A stretch of 64,000 nucleotides of DNA, taken from the NCBI GenBank assembly GCA_026018925.1, contig JAKSZU010000013.1, positions 75,753,791 through 75,817,790 of the forward strand, given 5' to 3'. The notes under the pieces are model-generated. The model saw only the letters and a list, made by a program, of their open reading frames with translations, ran no database searches and was not told the origin of the DNA. Shown one piece after another: positions 1 to 11,931 of this stretch. This DNA comes from Tupaia tana. Lineage: Eukaryota; Chordata; Mammalia; Scandentia; Tupaiidae. Position 1 is the stretch's first letter. Every line of letters starts with the position of its first letter. Made by a program: the position numbers and the translations under genes.

Positions 1-104
1 CTCTAGTGTGCGCACATGCCCATGGGCACACACCTCATTAGGCATTAGAAAAAAAGATGCAAATAAGTTTCATAAACATTTTAATTAAAAAATGTTAGAA
101 TTAT

Positions 105-256
105 TTATTTAGCTTTTTTAGTTGTTATTATTTTTTAATTTGACCAGAGAGAGAGAAAGGGAAAGGGAGAAAGCAGGCTGCTAGGTTCAGGACTTGAACT
201 GTTATCAGCCATATGAGAGTCCAGTGCCTTAACCACCATGCCACCTGCTGGACCCC
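105..256 (-). mobile_element. t-SINE, type S
   Basis: Short-body tRNA-derived SINE in reverse. The tail is the T-rich stretch ending AATTTGACCAGAGAGAG. The head, read on the minus strand, starts GGGGTCCAGCAGGTGGCATGG and includes a diverged B-box. Diverged, so not recent. Confidence 0.85.
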
Positions 257-1384
257 GTAAACACATATTTTTAAGTCAATTTTTACATTTAAATTTACTT
301 AGATAAGAAATCTGAACTGTTCATTATTTAATCCCTATTTTTGCACTTGTGGGCTAGAAATGTCATGCATCCACTTAATATATTAACAAGCATTCCATGT
401 AATTTTGAGATAGACCTATGGATCATATTTGAACAAGCCAATTCACCATGTGAGGTAAAGATTTTTCCACCCCATGTAGCTGGAGGGCTAGAATTGTTTA
501 GGACTATTTGTTGCTTGAGAATAGACCCAGTCTTGAAATAGCTAAAAATTAGCATATTACTTCATGTATGCTCAAGTCTTAATTAACTTTGGCTTTCTTT
601 GGGAGGTTTATTTTTCTATATTTCTACTATTCAAATACTAAGAACTCATGAATTCATAGAATAAAAATACTACTAATAATAATTATTATTAATCATTTTT
701 CTGTTCCACATAGAATGGTAGGCCCTTCTGAAGCCTTATTTCTTTAAACCTTCACATTACATCTTTGAGTTATTCACAGAAAACTTAGATTTAGAGAAGT
801 TCATATCAGGCTCCAAGGCATAGAGCTAGAAAGTGCCTAAGGTGAGATTTGAACACACAGAATCTGCCATCAGAATGCTTTCCCTTAAACTCTCTGTTAT
901 GGCCTCAGAAGAGAGGTACACATTATTTATTCTGTCAAGGTAAATCTTAAAACCAATGATCCTGCTTATGTGTGGTTCAGCCCAGAAAATCATGATTATA
1001 AGTTCCAAAATTCAATGGAAATAAATGACAGTATTTGAGTGTCTTTCTGCATGTTTCTCTCAGGAAACAGGAAGCAGGACAAACTGATTAGGATTTGATT
1101 ATTCAAAGCCACAGGAATCCTTTGTTGTCTTTTGATGGAAAAGCAAGAACAGGAGGCTCCCTTTAAAATGTCACTGATAACTCAGAGCAGTACTTCCTCA
1201 GCTATGAAATGGTGTCCTGCCTATATCTTAATAAAGACAAAATTTGACAGCACTCATGAATGCGAGTTTAAAAGAGTTAAGTACTTAAAAATTAAGCTGT
1301 TCAGTTATTATTCTACTTCACAGAAGAAATGTGAAACTTGGATTAGTCAGAATTATAAATAATTCCCAATCTTTTTTTGTTTCT
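257..1384. other. Unassigned AT-rich DNA
   Basis: No recognisable gene, repeat family or simple repeat. The small open frames here have no coding character. Confidence 0.5.
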
Positions 1385-1535
1385 ATTTTATTTTATTTTA
1401 CACTTTTTTGTGGTGATACATCTTAGGGGGTTATAATAAGAAATTGCACAGCATGCATGCAGTGCGTGATGATCAAATCAAGGATAATACCATATCCATA
1501 GTTTTCAGCAAAGAGCACCACATCAAGAAGTGCAA
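1385..1535 (-). mobile_element. Possible L1M 3'-UTR fragment
   Basis: The stretch around 1465-1500 (GATGATCAAATCAAGGATAA followed by CCATATCCATAG) resembles the 3' untranslated part of old mammalian L1M elements in reverse. Short and diverged, so family and limits are tentative. Confidence 0.4.
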
Positions 1536-1700
1536 AGAAAGAGATTGGAGATATTAGGAAACAAACAAAGGAGATAAATCCATGTGTATGTTGTCTCTGA
1601 GAAGTTAGTTTCTAGTAAGCATGTCAGACATTCAACATCTCTAAATAGGGAACTTCGTATTTTAAATTTGCGGTTTGGACACAGTCTTATCCACTACTTC

Positions 1701-1975
1701 TTTTTTCTTTAATTACCAGAGGGCATATGCACTCACCAGATGGAGATAGAGAGACAGAAAGAGAAAGAGAAAAAGAAAGAGAGAAAATAAACTCCCCCAG
1801 TGGAGTGTGGTCATGCCAAAAAGCCCTTTTAATTCATTTCTTCATCTTGTCAGAATTCTGAGCACACATGTACATGCACTAGGTGTGTTTTTCAAGCTGT
1901 GGGATCAAGGATTCTAATCATAGTCAGCCATGTGGAATCTGGCTCCCTCAGTCATGAGGCTATGGGGCTGACCTC
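1701..1975 (-). mobile_element. t-SINE, type L (old copy)
   Basis: Reverse type L SINE. The 3' end gives CCAGAGGGCATATGCACTC, then a GAGA-rich tract. The head end (around 1925-1975) has lost most of the promoter-box sequence. Heavily diverged. Confidence 0.75.
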
Positions 1976-2751
1976 GTTATCTATTACTTCTACTTCAATT
2001 ATTTCACTTTACTAGTGTCTTAAAGATGCTCAAATAGATGATATAATGATTTTAGAAATTGGTAGTACTTTTGTCTCAAGGAACAAATTTCAAAATTCTG
2101 TAATAGCAATAAAGATGGGAAACAAGAACACACTGTAAAAAGAACAATTTCGTAGTGTAAACTGCGTGGCAATCAATTGGGAGAAAATGCAGGTCTATAG
2201 TAGAACTGCACAGTGGTTATTTTATTTTGTGCACACATTTTGTATCCATGGAACTCATAACCAAAAGTATTGTGCATGTCAAGGATGTTGTATCTAGTTA
2301 ATTTGAAACTATTTATAGAAACCTAATCCGTTTTAGCTCGTGGAAAATGCAGTAAACTGTAAATACTATTCTTAGCGTCCTTAATTCTAATGCTTAGAAA
2401 AAGAATGGAAGTAGAAAATATGAAAGGGTAGTTCTGAAAGAATCAAGTATAGTCCTATCTGTATCTCAGCATTTCCAATAATAGAACTTTACTGTAGTTC
2501 CCTTTTTTCCAACCACTTTTAACTCTGTTGCCTAAGGAGAGCATTGGATGAAAATGGAAAAAGCAATTTTGAAAATATTTTTTTTTATATTTTATTTAAC
2601 AACATAGGTCCATTAATACTAACAGACCTAAGGAAGAACATCTCTACCCAAGTTAATATGCTAATTAAGTGTGCATTATCTAGGCCAGGGTATATAGGCA
2701 GAGAAAACATTGGACTGAGTCACGATTTTTGAAACATGGCTTCTTACCTTC
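1976..2751. other. Unassigned AT-rich DNA
   Basis: Nothing recognisable beyond single-base runs. Confidence 0.5.
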
Positions 2752-2761
2752 AAATCTATTT

Positions 2762-3028
2762 TTTTTTTTTTTTTTGAGAGGTTTTCGCTATAGGGCGCGT
2801 GCGCTTGCCAGACAGACAGAGAGAGACATAGAGACAGAAAGCGAGAAATCACCCCCCCAGGGGGGATGGTCACACCGCAATCCCTTCTTCTCTATTCTCC
2901 TCTCGGGATCTTGGGCACGCACGCACACGCACCAGGCGTGAGTTTTAAGCCACCGGGTCTGGGACACAAACCGCGGTTGACTACGTGGGAGTCCAGCGAC
3001 ATAGCCATTACGCTAACTCCTGGTTCCC
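2762..3028 (-). mobile_element. t-SINE, type L, full length with TSD
   Basis: Complete reverse type L copy: a T-run (the A-tail) at 2759-2775, CTATAGGGCGCGTGCGC, a GAGACAGA tract, and the head ending CTAACTCCTGGTTCCC. It is flanked by the direct repeat AAATCTATTT (about 2752-2761 and 3029-3038). CpG-rich and close to consensus, so a young insertion. Confidence 0.93.
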
Positions 3029-3429
3029 AAATCTATTTATAAATTCAAATTAATTCAACAGGAAACCAAAAAAGGTTCATCTAAAGCAAATTCTGAGTGT
3101 GTAGCCTTATTATAGCAGAGGGATTTGAACCATGGAGTATAATAAAGAGTTCTGGTTTGATGGAATGCTATGAATCAGAGGTGTTGCCACCTTCTAGCAA
3201 CTGCATTTAATTAGATCACCTTTTTCTGCTTTTCTTTCCTATGTGGAAAATGGGGGGGGGGGGGGTGAGGTAGTCTATATAATGATTTCTTCAATGCTAT
3301 AAGTATTAATTAGTTCATTGTAATATGTTCTACACATGGGCCTACAATTTTTCTGTCCATTAGAAATGTAAGCAAGAGTGTCTTAAATGTTAATTGTTGC
3401 TCTCTGAATTCCAGAATCATTCCCAATAT

Positions 3430-3621
3430 ATTTTTTTAAATTTTTTTTTATTTTATTTTATTTATTCATTCGTTGATTTTTTAATTTGAACAGATAGAGA
3501 CAGAGGGTGAGAATGAGAGAGAGAGGAAGTGAGAAAGCAAGCCACCAGGTCCAGGACTTGAACCCCGGTCAGCCATGTGGGAGTGTCCAGCGCCTTAACC
3601 ACCACGCAACCCGCTGGTCCC
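3430..3621 (-). mobile_element. t-SINE, type S, with TSD
   Basis: Reverse short-body SINE. Tail TTTTATTTTATTTATTCATT, body AATTTGAACAGATAGAGAC, head CTTAACCACCACGCAACCCG. Flanked by CATTCCCAATAT (3418-3429) and CATTCTCAATAT (3622-3633), one mismatch. Confidence 0.9.
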
Positions 3622-3734
3622 CATTCTCAATATTTTTAGATACTAGACCATGGTGAAAATGATTCATGTTCTTTGGTACAAACATTTATTTCCTCAGTTC
3701 ATTTTTTATTTTCCATTTTAAAATGTAATATCTG

Positions 3735-3992
3735 GGGACCAGCAGTTAGCATAATGGCTATGTCGCTGGACTCCCACGTAGTCAACCGCGGTTCGAGTAC
3801 CAGACCCGGTGGTTTAAACTCACGTTGGGCGTGTGTGCATGCGTGCCCAAGATCCCAAGAGAAGAATGGAGGAGAAGGAATTGTGGCGTGGCCATTCCTC
3901 CTGGGGGGTGATTTCTCGCTTTCTGTCTCTCTGTCTGTCTGGCGAGCGCACGCGCCCTATAGCAAAAAACCTCTCCAAAGAAAAGAAAAAAT
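3735..3992 (+). mobile_element. t-SINE, type L, full length with TSD
   Basis: Head GGGACCAGCAGTTAGCATAATGG with a B-box GGTTCGAGTAC at 3790-3800, then the full long body and CCCTATAGCAAAAAACC. The 11-bp direct repeat TGTAATATCTG flanks it (3724-3734 and 3993-4003). Confidence 0.95.
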
Positions 3993-4003
3993 TGTAATAT
4001 CTG

Positions 4004-4096
4004 CCCTGCATTTTGTAAGCCTGGTCTTGAAAATTAGCCAATTCTTTGATTTTGAGGGGAAAAAAGCAAATCAAAAACACCACACATGAATGCGTG

Positions 4097-4127
<31 letters not shown>

Positions 4128-5390
4128 GTTAACCCTAATGAATTTATTTTTTTTTTTACTAGACGTTATTGAAAATTTTGGTAAACATGAGAAGGTGAGT
4201 GTGGTATTATAGTTATGTAAACAGCTTTAATTAAATATTAGCAAATCTGTTTCATGAAGAGACTGCCTACTGAGAACATTTAACATACACCTTAACTTCA
4301 GTGGCCTGAAACTTGCTGGATTTTTGTCATGTTTCTCTTTCCTCTCTCTTTTAAATTTTTTTTTATTTTTTTATTTTTCGAGAAGAAGCTAAATCTCTCA
4401 TTTTATCTTGCTTTTATCTTTTTTCTTGACTCCAGTCCACATCCAACCCATACTGTTCCCTCTCCTTTAATTCATGAAAGGAAAATGCAACTAGCTTTAA
4501 ATTTTCACATTTTTACCCCTAACTGTATATAAACCACATAGTAGGAGATGTATAATTTTCAAGGTAGAAGTAATTCATTTTGTACATATCAAGTATTAGG
4601 AAGAAGCAGATACATGGATAACCATATTTTACTTTAACTTTGTACTACAGAAAAGTTTGTAAGAGCTTTCTAGGGATTCATGAAAGTTGTAGAATTCTGC
4701 AAAAGTTTATAGAAGCTACTGGAGAGTTAATATGTTTAAAGATAATTAGCAAAACCAAGAATTACTTTTTGCAGATAGTGTGGCTGACAGCCAAACACTT
4801 CCAAGCTGCATTCAAGGCCACAAGAAAGTTGCTAATTTTGACACTGCTTGTCCGAACTACACATGTCACTGTGCATGAACAATTTAGAGTTCACTTTGCT
4901 CTTTAATAGTCCTTTTGTTCACTTTCGATACAGTTATTTCCTAAGAATTTTAGACAGAAAATTGATGTAGAAAGGCAAGTACTTGTTAGGGTGGAGGGAC
5001 AAAGCTCTAGTCACCAAAGGAATCAATCGTTGTGAGGTCGATGGCTGACTGCCCAGTTATCTCTTTGATACAGACTGCAAGTGCCTGAGCTAGATATCAG
5101 GTAGAGGCAGGGAGATGAAGCAGTTCCCTTTTTTTCTTTCAGTCTAACAAACTCGCTCTTCTAAAGTGATAAAACTTGCATTCATCACTGCAAATAATTC
5201 TGACTTCAGTAACATTGCCTTGTGGCTCCCGAACACTGCACTCGCATTCAGGCATTACGTAGGTTTCAGACTTCTCTTTTGAATTAACCATTCTAATCTG
5301 TTTCTTATTTTTAAACAGTTTAATGAGAATTCTAGAGGTAATACCAAGATTTCCTAACAAGATGCTATTTTTGAGTAGGAAAAAAAAACA
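4004..5390. other. Unassigned DNA
   Basis: No gene or recognisable repeat apart from the CA microsatellite annotated separately. Confidence 0.5.
4096..4124. repeat. (CA)n microsatellite
   Basis: About 14 CA units. Confidence 0.95.
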
Positions 5391-5394
5391 AAAT

Positions 5395-5706
5395 GTGTCT
5401 AAATATTTGCTAGAGGGCACGTGTGCTAGCCAGAGACAGAGAGAAGGAAAGTAAGAAAGCATCCTCCATGGGACCAACAGATTGAGTAATGGTTGTGTCA
5501 TTGGACTCCCACATAATCCAACATGGTTCAAGTACTGGATCTGTTGGCTTAAAACTCACACTGGGCATGTGTGTGTGTATGTATCCAAAATCCCCAGAGG
5601 AGAAGGGATTGAGACATGGCCATCCCCCACCCTGGGAAGGTGGGATTTCTCACTTTCTGTCTCTCTGGCGAGTGCATATACCCTATATGTAGCAAAAGTC
5701 TCTCTC

Positions 5707-5737
<31 letters not shown>

Positions 5738-5925
5738 AGAAATAGAAAAAAGAAAGAAAAGGAAAAGAAAGCATTTCCCAGAAAGGATGACCATGCCACA
5801 GTCCCTTCTCCTCCATTCTTCCCTGGGACGCGGGGCATGCATACAAGAATATGCAACAGATGTGTTTTCTCAAGCCACAAGATCCAGGACCTAACAGGTC
5901 TTCAGCCTATATGTTATATAAATGA
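5395..5925 (-). mobile_element. t-SINE, type L, split by a later SINE
   Basis: The reverse SINE tail part lies at about 5395-5470 (TAGAGGGCACGTGTGCTAGCC) and the rest at about 5765-5925 (GGATGACCATGCCACAGTCC onward). The intervening DNA is another SINE in the opposite direction. The head end after 5880 is very diverged. Confidence 0.85.
5470..5764 (+). mobile_element. t-SINE, type L, nested in another SINE
   Basis: Head GGGACCAACAGATTGAGTAATGG, full body, CCCTATATGTAGC and a 28-base A-tail followed by AAAGAAA repeats. The host sequence AAGAAAGCAT is duplicated on both sides (5453-5462 and 5765-5774), marking it as the later insertion. Confidence 0.9.
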
Positions 5926-5979
5926 TATGACCAATAATGCAGCCATTGCAGAAACACAGATAATTATTTATATTTATTC

Positions 5980-6177
5980 CACGACAGAGAGACAGAGAGA
6001 AGGAGAGAAACAGAAAGAGAGACTAGTAACCCCACACCGTGAACCACCACATTCTTATCCTGAATTACGGGCCTGCGTATGTGTGCCTGGTGTATAAGGG
6101 CACCTCTGGGATATGAACTCAGCACTTTCTCTAGTGGGTATAGTTCTGTTATTACTGTGTCACTGTCTGTCCCCCAG
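5980..6177 (-). mobile_element. Diverged SINE, probably type C
   Basis: A GAGACAGAGAG tract followed by a body with GGCCTGCGTATGTGTGCC and GATATGAACTCAGCAC (a decayed B-box in reverse). Too altered for exact family assignment. Confidence 0.6.
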
Positions 6178-6460
6178 TGGATATTTTTGAAATGTATTCC
6201 CAAGACTATTTTCTCTATAGAAAAGGAGGTTTAGGATTCTGTTGAAATAGGTTTATTAATGATATTATGTGTTACAGGGCAAGCAAACAAATGGTTCTTA
6301 AAAATAATTTAAAAGTTGTATTCAATTATTAATGGCTCCATTCATTCATTAATCAATTCACTTATTCAATTTGCCTCCATCATTTTCTTCTAAGGCAAAT
6401 TTTGCAAAATTAAGTCTAGCCTAATGACATGTCACTATTGCCGTAAAAAATAAATGTACT
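6178..6460. other. Unassigned AT-rich DNA
   Basis: Nothing recognised. Confidence 0.5.
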
Positions 6461-6725
6461 AGAACCAGAGGATGCCATAATGGTTACATCACTGGGCTCC
6501 CTCTTAGTCAACTGCAGTTGGAGCCCCAGACTCAGAGGCTTAAAACTCACGACAAGTGCGTGTACGTGCATGCCCAAGATCCTAAGAGGAGACTGAAGGA
6601 GAAGGGATTGTGGCATGGCCATTCCTGCTGGCAGCCGATTTCTCACTTTCTGTCTCTGTCTCTCTCTGCCTCTCCAGTGAGGGCATATGCCCTATAGCAA
6701 AAATCTCTCCAAGAAAAAGGGGAGG
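6461..6725 (+). mobile_element. t-SINE, type L
   Basis: Head ACCAGAGGATGCCATAATGG, body with GGAGAAGGGATTGTGGCATGG, CT tract, CATATGCCCTATAGC and a short A-rich tail. The B-box has drifted (AGTTGGAGCCCC). Moderately old; no clear TSD. Confidence 0.9.
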
Positions 6726-7880
6726 AGTAAAAAGATACTAAAAAATTATCTAAGAAATGTTTGAAGATAAAGTGGATTGATCTCATTCCTTGAACTTTGT
6801 GATGGTATACAATCACTATTAAATTAATGCTACTTTATAGTGATTATTATAGATGACTATAGATATGAAGCAGTAGGTTAGGGACCTCTACTGTTATCAA
6901 GTAACTTTTAAACAAACATTTAATTGGAAGGAGAGTTTTCATTGGAATAAATGAATATTTAATGCCTATTTTTTGCTCAACATTTGTCTATTAATGCTGA
7001 ATTATTTTGCCTTTATTTCTAGAAATAATTATTTTCATTTTACAGAAGCTTTCTTGTCTCAAGGTATTTTTACATCTTATTTACATCTATAGATCAACTA
7101 TTGAGGAAATTTACTCTCTTTTTAAAAATACTTCAATAATTTCCAGATAAACAGAAGTATTCTTTAAAAGCATTGACAGTGACTCCAAATTTGCATACAT
7201 TGATAATGAGCAAATGCATCAGTTTGATAGGCATCTTTCAAACTGTCTGAAAGTTTCAAAGAGTGTCTATATCAAGTTTTGGTAGGTGGCTGGGATATTA
7301 CACAAGACAAACAATGTACTGCACTATTCTAAATGTCTAATTTCCCCTTGGTATCATTATTCAGAGGTTCCCTTTTATGTTCCTGAATCAAATAGTTGTT
7401 TACTCAGAAGCCTAATTTAGTCAGCCACACGGTCCTTAGTAGGTAATTAAATTACTCTTGAATACCTCATCTGTTTTTCATAAGTGGTAATGGTGGTCCC
7501 CATAATTAGTGCATAGAAACAAACTAGACTATATATAGAGTACCTCTGAAGGGTGTCTTGGGCAAGAAATGGCTCTATGGTTCATAGGCACACAGATGCG
7601 TGTATACAAACACACATACACAAAAGAAATATTTATAGTATTCATGGCTATTTTATTTAAAATGTAAAAGGCATATTGATTATTCAACCATAATTTTGGC
7701 CATTTTAAGGCTGTTTCTACACTTACTTAACTTTTTCTCAAATAAAATATACCATTTATCATTGTCACAAACACAGTGAAACCTTTTCACTTTCCTTTGC
7801 TAATCATTTACAATGATAGATGTTTTCCAATCTGACAATCAATAAAATGGAAATTTAACTTAACTTTGCTTTGATTACTA
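6726..7880. other. Unassigned AT-rich DNA
   Basis: No gene or family recognised. Confidence 0.5.
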
Positions 7881-7892
7881 CTAATAATAAAT

Positions 7893-8140
7893 TTTTTTAG
7901 AGGTTTTTGTTATAGGGCACATGTGCTCACCAGACAGACAGAGACAGAGAGACAGAAAGCGAGAAATCACCCCCAGGGGGGATGGCACACCGCAATCCCT
8001 TCTCCTCCATTCTCCTCTAGGGATCTTGGGCACGCACACACATGGGCCCAGCGTGAGTTTTAAGCCACCGGGTCTGGGACATGAACCGTGGTTGACTACA
8101 TGGGAGTCCAGCAACAGCCATTACGCTAACTGCTGGTCCC
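7893..8140 (-). mobile_element. t-SINE, type L, with TSD
   Basis: Reverse copy from TTTTTTTAGAGGTTTTTG through CTATAGGGCACATGTGC-type sequence to the head CTAACTGCTGGTCCC. CTAATAATAAAT is repeated on both sides (7881-7892 and 8141-8152). The T-run is short. Confidence 0.94.
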
Positions 8141-8152
8141 CTAATAATAAAT

Positions 8153-9200
8153 ATTTTCATGTGTTCTGGCTAAGCAGATATTATCATTTGGATCTGTTAA
8201 TAGTTAAGTATAAATGATTTTTTTATTTATGTATGCATTTATTCATTCATTCACCTAGATAACCAGGCAAATCTGTCTTTATCAATCTACAACACTAAAA
8301 CCGCAAGTGAAGTGCCCTAAGGAAACTTTTCTATAATCCTTATTAAAGAGTCAAGGAATAGACATAATAAAAAGAGTAAAAAATATATGTTAGAGGGGGA
8401 GGGAGGGAGGGAAACAGGGTGAAAAAACAATACGTTTAATTGACACAAAAATGAAAAGGTATTTGCTCATTGTAATGTATATGGTAATGTATTTGTCTTC
8501 ACTGATATGCACTGTATTTATACTGGGAAAAGCCACGTCATACACCGTAAAGATGTATAGTGATTAAATATAAATAATTTAAAGATAAATAAATAATACA
8601 TATATATACACACACACACATATATATACACATACTCATGCATGTATGTATATATGTTAGATATTAAAAGTGCTTAGAAATGAAGCTTGAAAATACGTGG
8701 AGAAGGGTGATGACTGTACTTGCACTTATTTATGAAGTAACTAGGGAAGGCTACATAGGGAAAGTGATTTATGATTTCCTGTCTGATGTAGGTGAGTGAG
8801 TCAGACACTCAGGCATACTTATTTTCCAGCCTGAGGGAACAGCAAGTACAAAGGCCCTGGCTCATATACTTGCTCAGTGACATGAAGCAACAGATTAGGA
8901 GATTAAAATAGAGAGAGTGGCATGAAAAAGGGAAGAGTGATAGGAGCCAGAGGTCCACCAAGGAGATTGTAGCAGAGTCCAATCCAGGGTGAAGACAGCA
9001 TGGTGCATTTTCTATAGGAAATCAGTAGACTGTAGTAAAACTGACTACATACAGTTCTCATTTTAATTGTCACCATGCACCTGGCAACTACACAATACAT
9101 AGTGTCAGCAATAAAACATTTCTCTCCCTAGGACAGATCACTTTCATGACTCTTACTTTGTGAAGACCCTGCTGAGACTTAAGATCAAAAACGTAATGGG
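8153..9200. other. Unassigned DNA with a TA/CA-rich patch
   Basis: A degenerate TATATACACACACA stretch lies at about 8598-8655. The rest shows nothing recognised. Confidence 0.5.
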
Positions 9201-9202
9201 AG

Positions 9203-9511
9203 TGGGGAGCAGATGGTGGTGCCTCAGCAGTGGTTACACATAATGCTCTGTGAGGCAGTCCCATATTGGAAGGTTCCCCGTTCAAGTCTGGAAACCTCCC
9301 TGAATATGTTGGGCACATGCTTGCCATGAATGTGGCTGGCTGAAACAGAGTGGATTATAGCACCGAAATCCCAGAGTTTTCCTCTTTATCTTTCTCTTAC
9401 TTTTTCTTTTTCTTCTTTCTTTTTCATTCTTTTCATTCTCTCTTCTTTTGCTTTCTATATTTTCTGTTCCTTTTTTCTCTTGCTCATGGAACAGATAAAT
9501 TTCTTTTAAAG
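9203..9511 (+). mobile_element. t-SINE, type C
   Basis: Head about 9203-9270 with CAGTGGTTACACATAATGC and the B-box-like GTTCAAGTCTG, then GAAACCTCCCTGAATATG. A long pyrimidine tract (9375-9485) precedes CTTGCTCATGGAACAGATAA. The expanded CT/TTC tract lengthens this copy. Confidence 0.85.
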
Positions 9512-9602
9512 GTGATGGGAAAGTTAAATAATATACATTTTGCAAGGTATTTTCAAAATTTTGGGGTTTACTCTGTATAAAATAAAGTGCCACTGGAAGA
9601 TT

Positions 9603-9604
<2 letters not shown>

Positions 9605-9633
<29 letters not shown>

Positions 9634-9939
9634 TTTTTGTATATACTTTCAATCATATTGTTTGGCTTACAATGAGACCATTTCGATATGTGAACATTTC
9701 TCCCCAGACCCGTTGATCGAAATATATTCAACAGATAACACCACACCTCCCCATCCCATCAATGCTCTACCTCTGTAAATCTAAGACCTCAAACTATAAA
9801 GCTGCTCCTGGAGAATACTGGGGAAACTCTGGGAGACATTGGTGTAGGGAAAGACTTCCTAAAGAAGACCCTCAAAGCAGAGTCCATCGTCCACAAAATA
9901 GACAAGTGGGATTACATCAGACTAAGAAGTTTCTGCATG
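9605..9939 (-). mobile_element. L1, twin-primed (5' inverted), with TSD
   Basis: Left part (9605-9774) is an L1 3' untranslated end in reverse with an ATTT-repeat tail at 9605-9637. Right part (about 9775-9939) is an ORF2 C-terminal segment in the opposite, plus-strand sense (encoded peptide [14 protein letters not shown]). The same 16-bp repeat flanks the whole: GCCACTGGAAGATTTT at 9589-9604 and 9940-9955. This is the standard product of twin priming during L1 integration. Confidence 0.93.
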
Positions 9940-10184
9940 GCCACTGGAAGATTTTGATTTATGACCTAACTTCTTTTTCAAAAGGCAGAATCTGGGTACT
10001 GTGTTGAGAATAGAATGAAGTGGCCAAGGATAGAAATAGGGAGATCAATTAAAGGCAACTGCAAAAGTCTGGTTGAAGGATGATGATGGCTTGGATTAAA
10101 TTGATGAGATGAGTCAGAAAGAAGTGGTGTTTGGGGAATTGTTTTATAGATTAGAATTTAAAAGGTGGGGTGTTTTAGAGTATT

Positions 10185-11700
10185 ATTGTGGTAAGATATA
10201 CAGATCATAAAAATGACCATTTTAATCATTTTTAACTATATGATGCATTCACATTAAATACGTTCTCAATGCTATGCATCCTCCATCACCAGCCATTTTC
10301 ACAGCTTTTCTATTATCAAGCAGAAGTTCTGTACCCATTAATAAAATAACTCCCCAGGACCAGCAGATGGCAAAATGGCTACATCACTGGACTCTCATGT
10401 GGTTGACCACGATTCAAGTCCCGGACCAGGTGGCTTAAACTCATGTCAGGCGCATGTGTGAGCATGCCCAAGATTCTGAGAGGAGAATGGAGAAGGGATT
10501 GTGGTATGGCCATCCCCCCGGGGAGTGATTTCTCACTTTCTGTCTCTCTGTCTCTCTCTGTCTTTCTGGCGAGTACATGCACCCTATAGCAAAAAAAAAA
10601 AAAACAACTCTCCAATAAATAAATAAATAAATACTCACTCCCCATCCCCAGCCTCCAGTAATTTCTGTTCTACTTCCTATCTCAATGAATTTGTCTCTTC
10701 TGGATACCTTGTGTAAGTGGAATCATACAATATTTATCTTTTCATATCTGGCTTACTTACTCAACATGATGTTTACAAGGTTATCCATGTTGTAAGATGT
10801 ATCAAAATTTATTTTTAATGGCTGAATACCTTTCTATTGTATGTATGTACTACATTTTGTATATCCATTCATCTGTTAATGGACATTTGGGTTGTTTCTA
10901 TCTTTTGACTGTGGCATAAGTTGCAGCCGTAAACATTGGTATACAAATATTATTTGAATTGTTGTTTTCAATTATTTTGAGCATATACTCATCAGTGGAA
11001 TTGCTGAATCACATGTTTAACTTCCTGAATAACTACCAAACTGTTTTCCATAGAAGCTGTCTCATTTTTCAATTCCCATTCCTATCAAAAGAGTTCCAAC
11101 TTCTCTACACCCTTAGGGACATTCATTTTCCTTTTCTATTTGTTTTTTATAATAGCCATCTTAATGGGTGTGAAGTGGTACACCATGTAGTTTTGATTTG
11201 CATTTTCCTAACGACTTGTGATGTTGATCATCTTTTCATGTGCATATTGATTACTTGGGTGCCCTTTTTGGTCTATTCAGGTCCTTGGCTCACTTTTTAA
11301 TTGACTATTTTGTCTTGAGTGGTCGAATTTTAGAAGTTCTTATATATACTAGATAGTAATCTTATATTAGTATATGTTTTGTATTTATTTACTCTCATTC
11401 CACAGATTATCTTTCCACTCTCTTGACAGTATCATGTGATACACAAAAGTTTTTAAAGTTGAAGTCCAGTTTATCTACTTTTGTTTGGTTGCCTGTGCTT
11501 TTGGTGTCATAAGCAATAAATCATTACTGAGTCCAATTTCATGAAGAATTTCTTCATTTTCTTCCAAGAGTTTGATAGTCTCAGCATTTACATTTACGTC
11601 TTTGATACATTTTGAGCTAATTTTGATTAATTTTGTAAATAGTAGCATGTAAGAGTCCAATTCCATTACACGTATTTTATACAAATTTATAATCTATTTA
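10185..11700 (-). mobile_element. Old L1M, 3' UTR and ORF2 end, split by a SINE
   Basis: Reverse L1 of an older mammalian type: 10185-10355 and 10634-11700. Recognisable stretches include GGCTGAATACCTTTCTATTG, ATGGACATTTGGGTTGTTTC and AGCCATCTTAATGGGTGTGAAG. The ORF2 frame is destroyed. The SINE at 10356-10633 sits inside it. Confidence 0.88.
10356..10633 (+). mobile_element. t-SINE, type L, inside the old L1M
   Basis: Head AGGACCAGCAGATGGCAAAATGG, B-box region GATTCAAGTCCC, full body and CCCTATAGC, then an A-run and AATAAATAAATAAATA. The L1 sequence continues on either side. ACTCCCC occurs at both edges, a possible short TSD. Confidence 0.92.
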
Positions 11701-11719
11701 TACTTTTTGTATTTATAAA

Positions 11720-11859
11720 ATATAAATGTGCTGAATTTTTCTGCTTTAAGAATGAAGATTGATATTGAAATTTATGTTGGATTGATGTTGATCAATTGAT
11801 GATTTATATTTGAATATCAATCTTCATTCTTACAGTACAAAAAAATTAGCACATTTATG
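11720..11859. mobile_element. Palindromic MITE-like element
   Basis: Two arms of about 50 bp are inverted copies: TAAATGTGCTGAATTTTTCT (from 11723) and AAGAATGAAGATTGATATT on the left match the complement of 11805-11858. The loop is about 30 bp (GTTGATCAATTGATG). The length and symmetry suggest a miniature DNA transposon; I cannot assign a family. Confidence 0.75.
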
Positions 11860-11931
11860 TTTTTCCTTGTAACATTTTGTGTGGCCTATTCTATCACTTT
11901 ATATTTCTCCCTTTGCAAATATCTTATTATT

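Noticed and set aside
3673..4089. 138-codon plus-strand open frame
   Set aside because: It runs through the type L SINE at 3735-3992 and its flanks; the peptide repeats in other SINE copies (MRMEEKGL.. / VISRFLSLCLSLS patterns), so it is SINE translation, not a gene.
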